Shown here piece by piece: positions 11,226 through 23,720 of a stretch of DNA of 64,000 nt. The notes below the pieces were generated by a model. That model was not told the DNA's origin. It ran no database searches and saw only the letters and a list, made by a program, of their open reading frames with translations. The stretch's first letter is position 1; each line of letters opens with the position of its first letter. Location: contig OX104129.1 in NCBI GenBank assembly GCA_944470555.2, forward strand, positions 84,466,820 to 84,530,819. The letters run 5' to 3'. The translations under genes were made by a program, and so were the position numbers. The stretch is from Heterobilharzia americana (Eukaryota > Platyhelminthes > Trematoda > Strigeidida > Schistosomatidae).

Positions 11226-11765
11226 TTACGTGTTTCTTGTTGTGGCATGACCAATTTCTTTTGTCTATGATATGAAACAAACAGGTTTTTATGCAGCTTT
11301 GTTACCGCTCCTCATTTGTTATCTGAAATTATTCTCTACGTATTTTACGCACGTACAATCTGGTAATTCACCGACGGTTATCACCACTAACTCGTATCTG
11401 GGACCCATCTGTTATATGTTAAAAAAAGGTTCCTCCAGCGACAATAGTTTTTGGAACTTTGGATTGGAGGACGTTTACTGAATTTAAAGTACCCACCAAC
11501 AAGTTAAAAATTTAGTTCACAAATCCTTTCACTTCTACCTATCTTCTATGTCTTATAAGATGCTTTCAGTTTATTTCCATGAACATCTTGTATGTTACGT
11601 ACCTTACTGGTTATGTAACAAATTAGGTAACCATAATTTCGGGCTAAGTACTACTGCCAGGTTACTTTGAATTTTAACTGCTGATGCCTGTAATATATTT
11701 AACATATATGTAAACACATATGTAAATAAATGGCTTTCACCTAAAATATGTAACAAATAATTCCC

Positions 11766-12184
11766 AAAACATCCTATATTTAGAAGACTATATGCGGTGT
11801 GACTATTTAAGTCGATTACGCTTCCTGAGCTGCAAGGAAATGAGACAATATGACAGTGAGGTATTGCCCGTAAAAATGACATGCATTCGTACGAACGGTC
11901 ATTAGAAATCAATACTCATTGGTAACTTTTTTTAAAAGCCACGTTATCTTGTACACGTTCCTGCACCAAGCAATGAACCATACTTTCTATGTGAGGGCTA
12001 ATGATCATTATCGTCAAGATTAATATAAGACCAGGCATTACTGAGTAACGGTCGAAGTTACAACACCTCATATCAGCACATCAAATAACAAGGCAGTAAA
12101 ACGGAAGATGGAGAAAGAAAAATCCGTCAAAGGAAGTAGAAGGCAGTAATAGACAGGAAGGAAGAATGAAATGATGAGACTAAG
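11766..12184. other. Unassigned AT-rich spacer
   Basis: Unique sequence between the end of the inverted-repeat arm and the next RTE fragment. I see no gene in it. Confidence 0.4.
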
Positions 12185-13905
12185 TATAGCGGTTGGTGTG
12201 AGGATAATGAGGATAATCTGCAACACTGATATCAGTTCTCATCCATGTCATCACCTAGTCTTCAACCACTGCTTTCTCTTATTGTCCCGTGGACCCCAAC
12301 CGGTTAGTCTACATCACCCTACATAGCTCAAACGAACAGTTAAGGGCTTCATGAATTGACACTACATTTCTCCAATCAGACAACATTGTGATAAGCGGCA
12401 GACGGCGACTAGACATACGCAACACATATCCCAACCAGCCATCTCAGTCGATGAAGGTTCACAACCGTGACTTACCTCTCCTCCCTAAAGCTCTACACTT
12501 CACTTCTGCCTTACTCACATAGTGAAACCATGGAGTACGGCCTATACTACGAAGGCAACTGTGACCAAACACCTGAAGCCAGCTTTCTCATGTCTTCCAC
12601 CTTCAGTGGCCATGTTTCACAGTCATACAGCAGAACAGAACAGACTGCAGCATACTACACTCAACCCTTAGTAGACAATTCGACACCATGCAGCGCCACA
12701 GATGGCGTAAATTGGCAAACGCCAACCGGGTCTTTTGTATCCGTGCAGAGATTTGGTCGGTCACTGACCAATATACCAGGGTTTATCCAACTTCCCAGTC
12801 AAGTGTTCAACACGCCAAACCACTTCTCCCTCTATTTTTCGTCGGGGCACCGTTGAAGATCATTCAGGAAGCAACAATTTGCATTTGGGTGGTGAGAAAC
12901 ACATCCCAAACATTCTCAAATTGCCACTCAGTGCTCTGAAGACTCTGCATCTTGTCAGCGTCTTCACCTAACGCGACCATATCATCTGCGTATTCTAGGT
13001 TTATCAAAACTCCTACGATCAGGTCAATTCCTGTGTGATCAAATGACACAAGTGAGACCACCATAAGAACATTTATGATAATACTAAATAGGAATAGAAA
13101 GAGTGGGCATCCTTAATGGACACCACGCGACGTGTACAACTCACCCGATATCTTACCATAGGCTCTAACATGTCCACAGGTGTTTGTGTAAAGAGCCTTT
13201 CATAAGGTGATGTACTTACTCGGCATCCCTTTCAATTTGAGGCATCGCCATAAGACTTCTCGATCGACCAAGTAGAATGACGCCTTCACGTCGAGAAATA
13301 CACCTATAGTTGGGCGTCGCTAAGCGTACCTGTGTTCCAGAACCTGTCGGTGTGAATATTTGGTCGATACAACCACGACTAGATCTGAAGCCTGCCTACT
13401 TTTATCATGTTTGCTATTTTCGAGCTCCAGTCAGGTGTCTGATGATTATAGAACATAGAATCTTAGACACTATGTTCGTCAGGCTGATTCCACTGTGATC
13501 ATACAAGGACTTCTCGCCCTTCTTGAAAAGTGAGATAGTCAGTTGTTGAGACCAGTCAGTGGGGATCATATTTGACTCCCACACACTAGCTAACACTTCA
13601 GTAAACTTGACTAAAAGCACTCTAACAGTCCTTATATACCTTAGGAACTAGTCCGTCTGGACCTGTCACCCCTACTCGTTTCAAGTTACCTACCACTTTT
13701 TCGATTTTTGCTAGTCTTGGGAGGTCTATCTCAATGTACCTTTCAGGTCCCGACTGGAGAGCCTTACTTAAGGAGACGTATCCTAAGAACCAAGTCACCT
13801 GACTACAGGCAACCCTAGATTCAGAGTACAGACACCATTCCATCTCCTCCAATTCAGACTGCCGATCACCTTAAGCTAACGACCAACCAATGCCGTTACC
13901 GATGA
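12185..13905 (-). pseudogene. RTE family 1, heavily decayed copy
   Basis: Antisense relic matching the 3' half of the element at 1-3780. From right to left it reads a piece with KIEKVVGNLKR (13.7 kb), one with FTEVLASVWESN and GISLTNIVSKIL (13.5 kb), one with LEYADDMVALGEDADKMQSL (13.0 kb), the RT catalytic YADD, and then the C-terminal block and 3' region to 12185. It is 5'-truncated near 13905. Many stops and indels show that it is older than the copy at the window start. Confidence 0.85.
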
Positions 13906-14739
13906 AATAAAACTCTCACAAGACTTTGCTTAAAAGCTGTAAACCAGCTCATGGAAACAGTTTTAATGAGTTGAATAAGTACAGAATAAAACACAAGAAG
14001 TATGTTATGGAATCATATCAGTAGGTTATGCCACTTTAAAACAACCTACCCAACCATGATTAAGTTTGTGCGCACTTTGGAAACCGGCAGGCATCATTCC
14101 AAACATACTTCAGAGGAGTTCCCTTGAGCTTTACATTAAGAACTGCACTATAACGGTTTCTAGGCATACAAAAGTATTCGACTACAAAAGGTAAGTACTG
14201 ACTGAACGAGCATTTTAAAACAGTGTACCGAACAACTGGAACCAAGCCCTAAGAACTAGGCGCGAGAATTCAAAAACTACCAGTTTTCTACGCTTGCACT
14301 GTCAGTATTGGATATCAGGTAAAGAGGCAGAAATGCCTCTTAACCTTTAGGCGCGCTGCCGAGACTTTTAGGACCTGTAGACTCCATAACTTTGACAAAA
14401 CACTTCGAGTCTTTAGAGGGAGATATTGCGCGTCCCTGGGTGTGTCCAAATGACCTCAGAATTTCTCCACAGAATTTATAAAGTGCATTCAAAACCCTGG
14501 CTGGAAAGCGGAACCATGCTTGAACATAGTGAAGTTCAGAAGAGTCTAGGCAACTCCATAAGTGTCCGAACAAAGTCCATATTTAGCGGGTGGTGTTAAA
14601 CACAAACCAATACAGCTGCCTGTGAAATTCCCACTATTTGTTCAAGTGACAAAGAATCTGTCCACATCACTATGACTTAAGAAACGTCCATGCTTCTTCT
14701 CATCTTTTGTCATATTTGTATTCCTCTTAACATGCGAAT
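13906..14739. other. Unassigned spacer
   Basis: No supported gene. A 77-codon minus frame (14340-14573) has no recognisable domain. Confidence 0.35.
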
Positions 14740-17110
14740 GCCTGTAAAAGGTTACACTACCTTACATCCAAGGTCACGGTTCGAATTGTGTTCAAACTTG
14801 GAATGGTTCAAATGCTTATAGACGGAATAGAAGCTGCCGTTTAACTGGCTTCTGTGTCCAGACTCAATAGATCACTAGTTCTTGCAGTTGTTAATCGGTG
14901 TACAAATGAAGAGAGAGAGATTAGAGTGGCGGTCAGAATTTGAAATTTTCAGTGGTTCTGAGCAGATCCCACCCACATTTTAAGTAAGTACCAAGCCTTC
15001 AGAATTAGTAAACGTTGGTTCCTTGAGTTCCAGATCTGCCCTTTTAGACAGTATTCTTGGTCTGAAGTGGCTACGGTTGTCAGGAAGAGTAAAACTTGTT
15101 GGTTATTCGCAGGATCAAAGTAGCGCTATTACTTATCATTTGAAGGATCGTATCCTTCAACAGTGGTTAGTTGCAGTTTAGGCAGCGGAACCTTCTAGAT
15201 CTTGTCGGAAGTTTTGAGGACCAGTCCTGCCACAATTCTTGACTAATGGCTTATCAGGAGTGGGTTACTTAGACATGGAAATATTAGGGGAAACTAGTGC
15301 ATGATCATTCACTCTCAGAGGACGATGACGTCTGAGGTAGTTGTCCCAAATACCGATCTGTCGAAACGTGACCAAGTCGTGATGGCTTACCATCAGACAA
15401 CCCATTGAGTGCTTGGAGTAACATATTCAATCGAAAGTTTCCCATTCATTGAGTAAGGCCTACCAATATCAAAGTACTCCAGGTGTGCATCAAACCTCCT
15501 TTCGAAATAATCGAGAGAAAGGGGCTGTGACCACATGTTCAGGGAGGAAGTTACACTCTCCACCTACTCCAGCTGCAAATGAGTTAACGTGGATCATCAT
15601 GTGTTCTCTACTGCTCTTATCCGAAGAAATGGCTTGTAAGGTGGTGTTATTGGTTGAGGTTTAAGAGCTATCGTTTGGGATGAATAGGACAATAGGCGGT
15701 GTCAAACACCATGACCAAATCCCCTCCGATTCTCCTTTGTTGATCCAAGTACAGCTTCAGAGCAACTATGGTGTCCAGACAAGGTCTGTGCTCTAGCTGG
15801 GTCACTTCCTTCACATCTCTCCTCTGAACGCTTTCTTCAAATAAAGAGGTTTAATTAAGGGGTTTTCCTTCGTAGGAGGATGCGTATAAAGTCTGTAGAT
15901 GGTGGTGAAAAGGCTGGTAGTTAGCGTCTATGGAATTCCAGACAGAAACATTAGCACTTTGTATTCTTTGTTCACCGCAAGACGACAACGTACGGAAGCT
16001 GAAATTGCATAAATCAGGGCAACCCATTATTACCTACAATGTGGGGGTGACTATGAGACTATCCCAACAGTGTAGTTCATCAGAGTGACAACAGGAAGAT
16101 CAAGTCAGAATCCCTTTCATCAAATGTATGGACCTCATGTAATGCTTTACTTTGGGATGTAGTTGCGGCCTGCTCAGTAAACAAATTCGAAGGAAGGTCA
16201 GACAGTTATGTCACTTTGTATGGCCTGTCGAAGTCACAATCAGGGTACCGCTGATCTCACCAGCCTACCGCAACTTTCTTATTTGCCACCGATAGCCCTT
16301 TTGTTCCGATACACCCACCTTGTCTTTCAACTCTTCTCTAACAACTGTTCTCATGCCGCCTACTTGTATCTCCAGGGAGCATTCGATGTACCTTCTCCCA
16401 CGAACATGGTGTTTCTGTTAAGGAATCCTAACAGATGGGAGCCACGGAAGATCCCCAGGTTCGCGGGAACCTACAGCTTCATGACTGGCCATTTCAGCTT
16501 ACACGCTGGAAATGCCAACGCGAAGAAACATATCAGCTTCAAAAGCTGAGGGTAGAGGGACAGAAGAACTTTCCTTGGCCGCTACAGAAGTGAGAGCGAT
16601 CAACGAGTATCAAGCCCCAATGAGCTATTCATGAGAGATCGAAATATATACTCAGCCGGCTTAAGTCAGGCACTCGTGAGCTCATACGGTAAAAAAGGGT
16701 ATCTTGGAACCAGTGCAGTCTTTCTAATAGCACGAGGGACCATAAAATTTACAGTGACATCGGTGAGAGATGTGCAACCGAAATCGGAAGTGTCGGAGTA
16801 GATTAGTGGGCACATTATCATGGGAAACTAAATGGTAATCAAGAGACACTGTGCTTGCCGATGAAAGAGAAGGGTGATGTTCCGCTAAGTACAAGAACCC
16901 ACTGGTTAATTATTTTGCCACACCACCTCTGAGGTGCAAAACTCGCCAGCTCAGGAATTCCAAACCAATTTCCGTTGAGTGGAAGGGACACCAGGGACTA
17001 GACGGACACTCGTAGTGCAAGTCGAGTTATGTAGAATCCCAGCCTCTTAAAATCAAGGAAACCCTAGGGAGCCTGAGTCCTAGTAAGTCCCCAGGATTAA
17101 CGGCATTCAC
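14740..17110 (+). mobile_element. Decayed Pao/BEL-like LTR retrotransposon remnant (tentative)
   Basis: Plus-strand frames with many stops contain gag-like pieces near 14750-15200 (LVGYSQDQSSAI). Near 16480-16560 is a motif like the Pao RT segment around FQLTRWKC. The first 320 bases resemble 23430-23720. No LTRs were found. The assignment rests on a few short motifs in broken frames and could be wrong. Confidence 0.3.
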
Positions 17111-17639
17111 TAGAGGGTACTTAAAAGGTGTGCTATACTAAGTCCCAGGTGCTAGCTGTAGCCACTTGCTCTTCTGTAACGCCGGCGATGAATATTGCGC
17201 GTTAAATTGCCAATTTACCCTTGTCATGTTCCACTCATATTTGCTCACTATTGTAGAAGTACGACTTAATGATTTCTCATCTATTACAGAGTCTAACCGG
17301 ACCATTACTACTAATACAAGCAACATACTATGGATATCCATTTCCCTATTCTGTTCCGTACATTAATTCTGCCCACATAAACCCGCCGAATATCTTCGGG
17401 TGGTAAAACTCCACCAGTGAAAGTATGAAACCAGTTTAAGCATAAAATCACGCCTGTGAAGTGGCATGTGCCTATATTCCCAAGAATAAATTGTCATTAT
17501 TATCATCATCGTGTTCTAAGAGTCCTATTAGTAAATCTTTTTAGACTTTCACTCCTATGAGGTAGACGCCCTCCTAAATGCAAACGGGTGGCCGTCGTTC
17601 TTGCATATAATGTGGAAACAAATTACTTTCCCTTCACCA

Positions 17640-17960
17640 TGGACCGATCACTCTGGTCTTTTCGATTGGAAAGGTGATGGAAAGAATATTATGTGATTCA
17701 CTTCACGATCATTCACTTAAGAATTAAGTTCCAATTGACTGTCAACATAGATTTCTCCTTGGAAGTTTGAGCAACGCAGACCAACTGATGACACTGAATA
17801 GTTGGGATCCCTCTTGAACAAAGCCCATTCACATTATGTTGCTCAACTCTCCCAAAACATCAGAAGCGCCACTCTCGATATCCTGTCTGAGAGGCTTCAG
17901 CCTATGGGGGCACGCAGGAGGCTGTGTTGCGGAACCACCATGTCAGTAACGTGGAAGTTA
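17640..17960 (+). pseudogene. CR1-like reverse transcriptase fragment
   Basis: Broken plus-strand frames read FSIGKVMERILCDSLHDHSL and, after a stop, QHRFLLGSLSNADQLMTL. This is the usual RT region 2-3 of CR1/Jockey-type elements (I..GKV.E.I, then QHGF..G.S in intact relatives). Several stops and no flanking domains show a dead fragment. Confidence 0.5.
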
Positions 17961-18039
17961 CATGCGAAGCTTGAGGCAAGAGAGGAAAAGTGACTGATGA
18001 AGTTGTGAGCATTTGTTGACTAAGATGACTGAGACATAC

Positions 18040-18310
18040 ATTAGGCGCGCTTAATGCTGTGTATCAACGTCACCCAATCTCAGCTGAAGTAGGTTCAGGC
18101 TGAAAAGAGGTCACAGGGGAGACCGAACAAAAATGGGTTATCATCTAACGAAGCCTCTGAGTGTTACTTTGAGACACGCGAACAAATGTAGACGTTTGGG
18201 TTGGGGTCAATGCCATAGCCTACGTCACCGATTGGACACTTCAGGGTTGAGAACTGATATCACAAATTATCTTCACCCACAATCCTCATAGCGAATTTCA
18301 CCTTCGTTTT
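18040..18310 (+). mobile_element. RTE family 1 3'-end fragment
   Basis: Plus-strand sequence aligning base by base with the C-terminal end of the element at 1-260: the stretch from the GAGGTGGGTTCAGGCTGG-like part through the TTGGGGTC motif to the CATTATCCTCAT-like end. The frame is destroyed. It is one of several scattered 3' scraps of this family. Confidence 0.6.
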
Positions 18311-18619
18311 CCATCTTCCTTCTCCCTTCCGAAGAACCCACACAAATTTTCACTACATTTCCTACCCTCTCTATTTCTGTATGCCGTGTCTTTCTGCCAT
18401 GTATGCTCATGTCCCGATTTTATGTGGGTCAACTCGAAGGGTCATGCATTAGTGTCAGGTCTCATCCTGATGCTGACTAACTGAGTGACCACTTGAGCTT
18501 AGACCACCAAACAACAATTCAGTGAGACTAGTAGTCAGCTGTTTTAGAACTCTTAAAATTCAACTTGAAATTGAAGCCACTCACCTCGTAATACATGCCC
18601 AGCAACAAAAGTAGTGACG

Positions 18620-19075
18620 ATTTTATGTAGCTTCCTCACCTGTTATATATATCCTATGAGATGTGTGACTGACATTCAAAGTTCACATTCTCATACACAG
18701 AGAAATACTGAATTAGAACTATAAAAATGCTTAGCGTATATCCACAATCTCCACAAAAGTTGCAGAACAGAAATAAATGTAAATCAGGTTTATGAATTAG
18801 ACTGTGACCTGCACTCAATTGTCTGTGAGGTCCAAATTTATTACTATTATTTAATGTTAGCACACAACCGTCTATATTTAGACTGTGTCGGACAGCTGCA
18901 AATGTCATCGGCGTACAAAGTAAAGAGAAGGGGACCTAATACACTGCTATGAGCTACGCCAGAGGTAATCGGCCTAGGTTTTAAAGCGTGTGAGTCTACC
19001 TTCATTACTTGGATGCGCTTACTGAGGAAAGACTTGATCAATACCAATAATGGATTGTAGGATCTCAAAGACTAA
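18620..19075 (-). pseudogene. CR1-like RT fragment with GPLLFTLYADD
   Basis: Minus-strand frame reading SFLSKRIQVMKVDS and then SSVLGPLLFTLYADDIC, the RT palm (motif B end fused to motif C). In intact CR1-like elements about 15-20 residues separate GPLLF..Y from the ADD box, so a short in-frame deletion is likely here. It may belong with the 5' part at 21826-23330 in the same orientation. Confidence 0.65.
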
Positions 19076-19479
19076 CATACATATTAACAGTTAGTGATCA
19101 TCTCTGTCAAATGTCTCTGAAATGTCAAAATAAAATGTAGGTACTAGTTGGTGTCGGTCACGTTAACAATTCATGACGTGAAAGAAGTCAAGATGGCAAG
19201 TTACACAGGTCGTCTATTTTAGGAACGCATGCTGGTTCGATGCGATGATGTTGCTACTAAGTATGTGCTGAAGAACGCTCCCCTTGACATTTTCTCGATA
19301 ATTCTAGAAACTGCAGGCGCATAATATTCTGGTCTGCAGTTACTGGCTGGCGTCGTTGAACCGGATTTATATCAGGGCGTGTGAAAGATTCTAGAAACAT
19401 GGTAAATATTTGGGGCAATAATAATGGAATATCAGGGACACCATATGTAAAGGAAGTGATGATACTGTGTCCATGCCAG

Positions 19480-20150
19480 CGTTTCTGTGGCATTTTGGCA
19501 TCTTGTTTACTTCGTTACCACTGCAGTATGTAAATTCAACCGTATCTACTGCATTAACCAGTGGAGTAATACAGGGTGGTGTCCTTGGACCTTGTTGTTC
19601 ATGACTTATACCAATAGTGTGTGCAAGTGTTTCACCTCAGGGGAAACATTCCCATACGCTGATGACCTTAAGGTTGTATGCTCGTGTTACATCCATGAAC
19701 TAAGCAGTACGCTATCTGCTGTTCAAAGTGAGTGAAGTTGCCAAATGGTGTGATGAGTCTCATCTCAAGTTCAACACTGATAAGTGTGGTTGGCTTTGCA
19801 TAGGCAGCGATAGCCCAGAAGTGTCTCTCGAAGTTTGTGGACAAGAGCTACCTGGACGTTCTCCAGTGCTGGATCTTGGTCTCAGACATTCCAGTGATTT
19901 AGCATTCTCCGAACAAACTGCTTGTATCACATATAGGCCAATTAGACGCCTTGGATGCATCGCCCGTAACTTTTATAGTGCTGAATCAATCGTCCTACTC
20001 TTCAGAGTGAGCATCCGTCCAATTTTAGAATACTCCCTGTTTATCCTGAGTGGCCCTCGTATAAGCAACAAAGGAAAAATTGAAGGGTTGCGACGCCACT
20101 TTACATTGGGAACACTAGGAACTGACTGAAGCCCATAGTACATCTCCAGG
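19480..20150 (+). pseudogene. CR1-like RT fragment, plus strand
   Basis: Two overlapping frames carry the C-terminal half of a CR1/Jockey-like RT: FPYADDLKVVCS (catalytic ADD), then WCDESHLKFNTDKCGWLCIG, LDLGLRHSSDL and FRVSIRPILEYS. The frame shifts at about 19730, and an earlier block is scrambled. It lies head to head with the minus-strand fragment at 18620-19075, so at least two CR1 copies meet here. Confidence 0.7.
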
Positions 20151-21825
20151 TGCAGCATGCTAGGACCGGAATCTCCCTGGAAGAGGCGACTTAGAATGAA
20201 TCATATATTTAACTATGAGTTACTTCGTAAGTAAATGCACACATGTGGTCCGGAAATTAAAGTAGTTGTAACGTCTACTCACTATTTATGTAATCACAAT
20301 TTATTGGCTGAAAATGAGTTTCGCGAGGAAATATCTTCCTCAGCAGGTTTCCTCACATCCGGAATAGACTTCCTGAGGAAATACGTACTGCAGGTTCACT
20401 ATCCGTCTTCCGTTTCCCACTTAATAAGCTCCTAACAGACGATGAGTCTACCACTCACCTAGGCACTACCTATGTGTTCTGGGCTAATTAAAACATACTG
20501 GGACCTTCGAAAGCAAAAATTAGGTCTGTCATAAACCTCAAGTACCTGAAATCTCAATGGACTCACAAACGGTGTCTGATTACTAGCCCATCTGGTTGGA
20601 GTTTGCAGAACATACACAGACAGTATTTCCTTCAAGTCTACTGACAAAACCGCCTATCTGAAAACTCGCGTGAACTTCATGTGAGAAGAACACAAGAGTT
20701 ATTCTCATGTGCAAAAAGTAAAGTTTACATATAGTTCGAATGGCTCCAAAAAGACAAGAATTTTTCTCCTCCCAGTTTGTTTTGCTTGGTATTCCATTGT
20801 CCAGTTTCTCCTTGAGCATCCTTTCCTCTTCTCTTTTCGGCATCAACCTGACGAGAAAATCTGAAGCATTAATTTGATGAAACAGTATCAACTCACTGAA
20901 AGTCCCACTTAGTACATAATATTGGAAACTGGTATAAGAATTATTCAGCTGGCCTTCCCGATTTCCTGTTTCCTGAACAGCTTCACAATCAACTCATGTC
21001 CTTACCAGTACCACATGCGAAACCTCAAGTGCAATTACTGGTATCCTATTTCTCGTCCGCCACAAATGCAGCAAAAATCTGGGTAAACAATCAAACCAGA
21101 GGGATCACTTTACTAACGGCAACACATTCATAATGATGCTATGCGACAGATTTCTCTAGTACTTCGTCTTGTATCAGTCCATCCAATAGAAGCCAATTAA
21201 CACCCAATGTATCTCCTTGAAAAAGATGCATACTTTAATGTTAAATCTACGAAGTTTTACTTACCTGTAAAATTCACCGTTGTTGAACGACGGTCTCCCA
21301 GTCTTCAATTACCTGCACCACAACAAACATTTTCAGTGTTATCGACCTGAAATAATCCTGGGAAAAACAACACTTGAAGAGTGAGGAATGCTTGAACCTG
21401 GATATTCACCTGGAAATAAGTGATTGTTTGGATACTTACTTATTCCTGAAATCATTGCTGTAAGTTATTATTGGTCGATAAAGCTACGAACATAAGAATT
21501 GGTGTTAAAACTGGTGTTTGTCTGACGCAGATGGGTCAGACATGTCGACTACTCATAACACAGACACCGAATATTGCGCCGATTGGATGCCACTTTGGTG
21601 CAAAAAAATTAATTGTGAGTAGGAAAGATCTGAATTCAGAAAGATGTGTGTACTGCATATTTTGTACTGATATTTTCCTACCCTTTTCAAAACCTTTAGA
21701 CACTTGATATCATGACACAGTTTAATGTCCTCCTTCTGTACCATTCAACATTGCTCAAAACCTTTAGGGTCCTCTGCAATTATCAATTTGATGATGCCTG
21801 TAAAATGGCTTCTCCTGTGTTAAAT
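20151..21825. other. Unassigned stretch
   Basis: No supported gene. Several 60-100 codon frames (for example 20459-20891 minus) lack recognisable motifs. It is flanked on both sides by CR1-like pieces and is probably decayed repeat. Confidence 0.3.
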
Positions 21826-23330
21826 TCATAACTTGAGAACAAGATATTTATTTATTGACGTCGGTGGAGGAGAAGAATGATTTTTGATGGTGCAGACCGT
21901 ATTAGTGTTTCGAGAAAGATTTATAGGTTCCAGAAAACCAACTGCAGACGGGTTACTGAATATTTCACACATATCTATTAGATTATTGTAAGCATCAGGT
22001 CCTCCGTGAACACATTCAACCAGTATTGTAACATTTCTGTAGTGTACTGTGGCCCATATATACCCACTTGTCTTATCAAGAAACATATTTTCCAACCTGA
22101 ACACGGTTGGGGTGTTCAGGAAGTGCATCAGGCAACCTCCTCCTTTCTTACTTCTCTGGTTGCATCGGAATTCTGTGTACATATCAATGCTTATCTCTTC
22201 ATCTGGTATATTTGCGTGACACCAAGACTCAGTGAAAATTATAACAGGCCGTTTAAATATGAGCGTAACTCCTCTTAACACTGCCAGTTTGCTAGGAACT
22301 GGCCTTGTGTTTATGAGAACGATTTGCAATTTTGGATTTGTTCTGGTGCAAACTTGACAGACGCAAAGACCAATCACTAATTATTCGGACTTGTTATATG
22401 CCCACGAATACGAGACCAAGGAAGAACACGATAGCGTAGTCGGATGGAATAGTATATTTGGATGGTTATGCCAAAATACCGATGCGTTCCAACTAACTGG
22501 CTAGAGAGTCGAATACGAGCAATGCAACGTGACACGACAGCGTGCCAAATGGCGAGGATGCTTGACCGGGTGCCTTCAGCTTAGCGAGTCCAGTTAAACT
22601 ATCAAGGTCAGCATCAATGTCGAAGTCGTCAAACCCTAGGCTATTGACTTTGGGGAAGTGTATGACGCTGCACAATCAAGAGGAGGAATAATATGTAAAG
22701 CTTTCTGATTCGCTAAACAGACGAAAATGTATTTCAGTATTGCTTGATTAAGCAGGCTCTGACGTCATTGCATTGCGAAACGTTTCTACACCCAGCTCAC
22801 TTATAGTTATTGAGTTGCTGGGACATCCTAGTGGTAGAACGGCCGCATAGTGACTTGTATTAGCATCACCTCTATTTAGGGAGAGCAGGATGATGTTTTT
22901 ATTTACGATATTCAGTGAGCAAATGGTGTTTATATGCACAGATTCTGACTCATTGCAAGTATAGTCTCTGTACATGTGACTTGGCATGATTGGAGAAAGG
23001 AGACATCTCAGGCTTGGGTATTTTAGAAGAGATACCTAATGGTTTAGTATGTTGTAGCTTTGAAGACACACCGGATGCCATCATCATTTTTTCGTGTGGC
23101 ACATTCTTGTTTTTGTAATCGTTCAGTTCGCGTATTTCTGCCCTTAGTTCCTCTACAGAGGTATTCAAGCTTTCGATTTCAAGAAAGGATGACAATGTCA
23201 CACTTAATGACCGAAATTCATTCTCACAAAAGCCATGGCGCTTCGATTAGGCTTTACTTCTGCTGCAACATAAAGCGTTGAGCTCTTATCACATGTTGGA
23301 CATGTAGAGTTGTTTCTTTTATCTTTAACG
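21826..23330 (-). pseudogene. CR1-like element 5' part: zinc-finger ORF1 end and endonuclease
   Basis: On the minus strand, near 23310-23250, a CPTC motif in a short zinc-finger-like stretch (STCPTCDKSSTL) is followed by a helical region (IESLNTSVEELRAEIRELND, 23170-23110). This is the usual ORF1 style of schistosome CR1-like elements. Downstream, 22377-21826 encodes the start of an endonuclease domain: LQIVLINTRPVPSKL, the catalytic-type FTESW, then DMYTEFRCNQRSKKGGGCL. The RT does not follow in frame; the nearest minus-strand RT piece is at 18620-19075. Frames are broken and the element is inactive. Confidence 0.6.
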
Positions 23331-23429
23331 CTGACTGGTTTGGCCAACCTAGTGCTCTTTCTTTTGAGTATAATTGGAGTATAAACTGACTCATTTATGC
23401 AGTTGCAAGGGAACCTGCTTTTGGCGTTA

Positions 23430-23720
23430 CCAACATTTGGGCATTGTTCAAATGGTTCAAACGGTTGTTGACAGAATAGAGGAAGCTTTCGCTTAACTGG
23501 CTTTCACATCTAAAATCCATGGACAACTACATCTTGTGGTCATTAACTCGTGTATTAGTAGAGAAAGAGGAAAAATTGGCAGTTAAAATGTGGGAATGTA
23601 ATTAGTTTTAGGCAGATCCCAGCCACTCGTCAAATTAGTGTCAAGTCGGCGTTTAAAGGATTCAGACGAAGTTGGTACTCTTTTCCACAGACAATTGCGT
23701 CCTTGGCTTTTTACGTTCAT
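23430..23720 (+). repeat. Second copy of the repeat seen at 14750-15070
   Basis: Direct-oriented, diverged match to the start of the Pao/BEL-like remnant (shared blocks TTCAAATGGTTCAAACG, GACAGAATAGAGGAAGC and TTTAGGCAGATCCCAGCC, diverged in the other copy). Only the gag-like portion is present. Confidence 0.5.

Larger units (their letters stand above)
9256..11765. repeat. Duplicated flank, left arm of a 5-kb inverted repeat
   Basis: About 2.5 kb without a convincing gene. It is repeated almost exactly, in reverse, at 42257-44600, together with the adjoining RTE copy. The match ends here at about 11765, next to the AATTCCC motif. Base composition is AT-rich. Small frames within it (for example near 11272-11481) have no recognisable domain. 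Confidence 0.85.

Noticed and set aside
11604..11912. 102-codon minus frame in the inverted arm
   Set aside because: No recognisable domain, and only part of the frame lies inside the duplicated block. Treated as chance.
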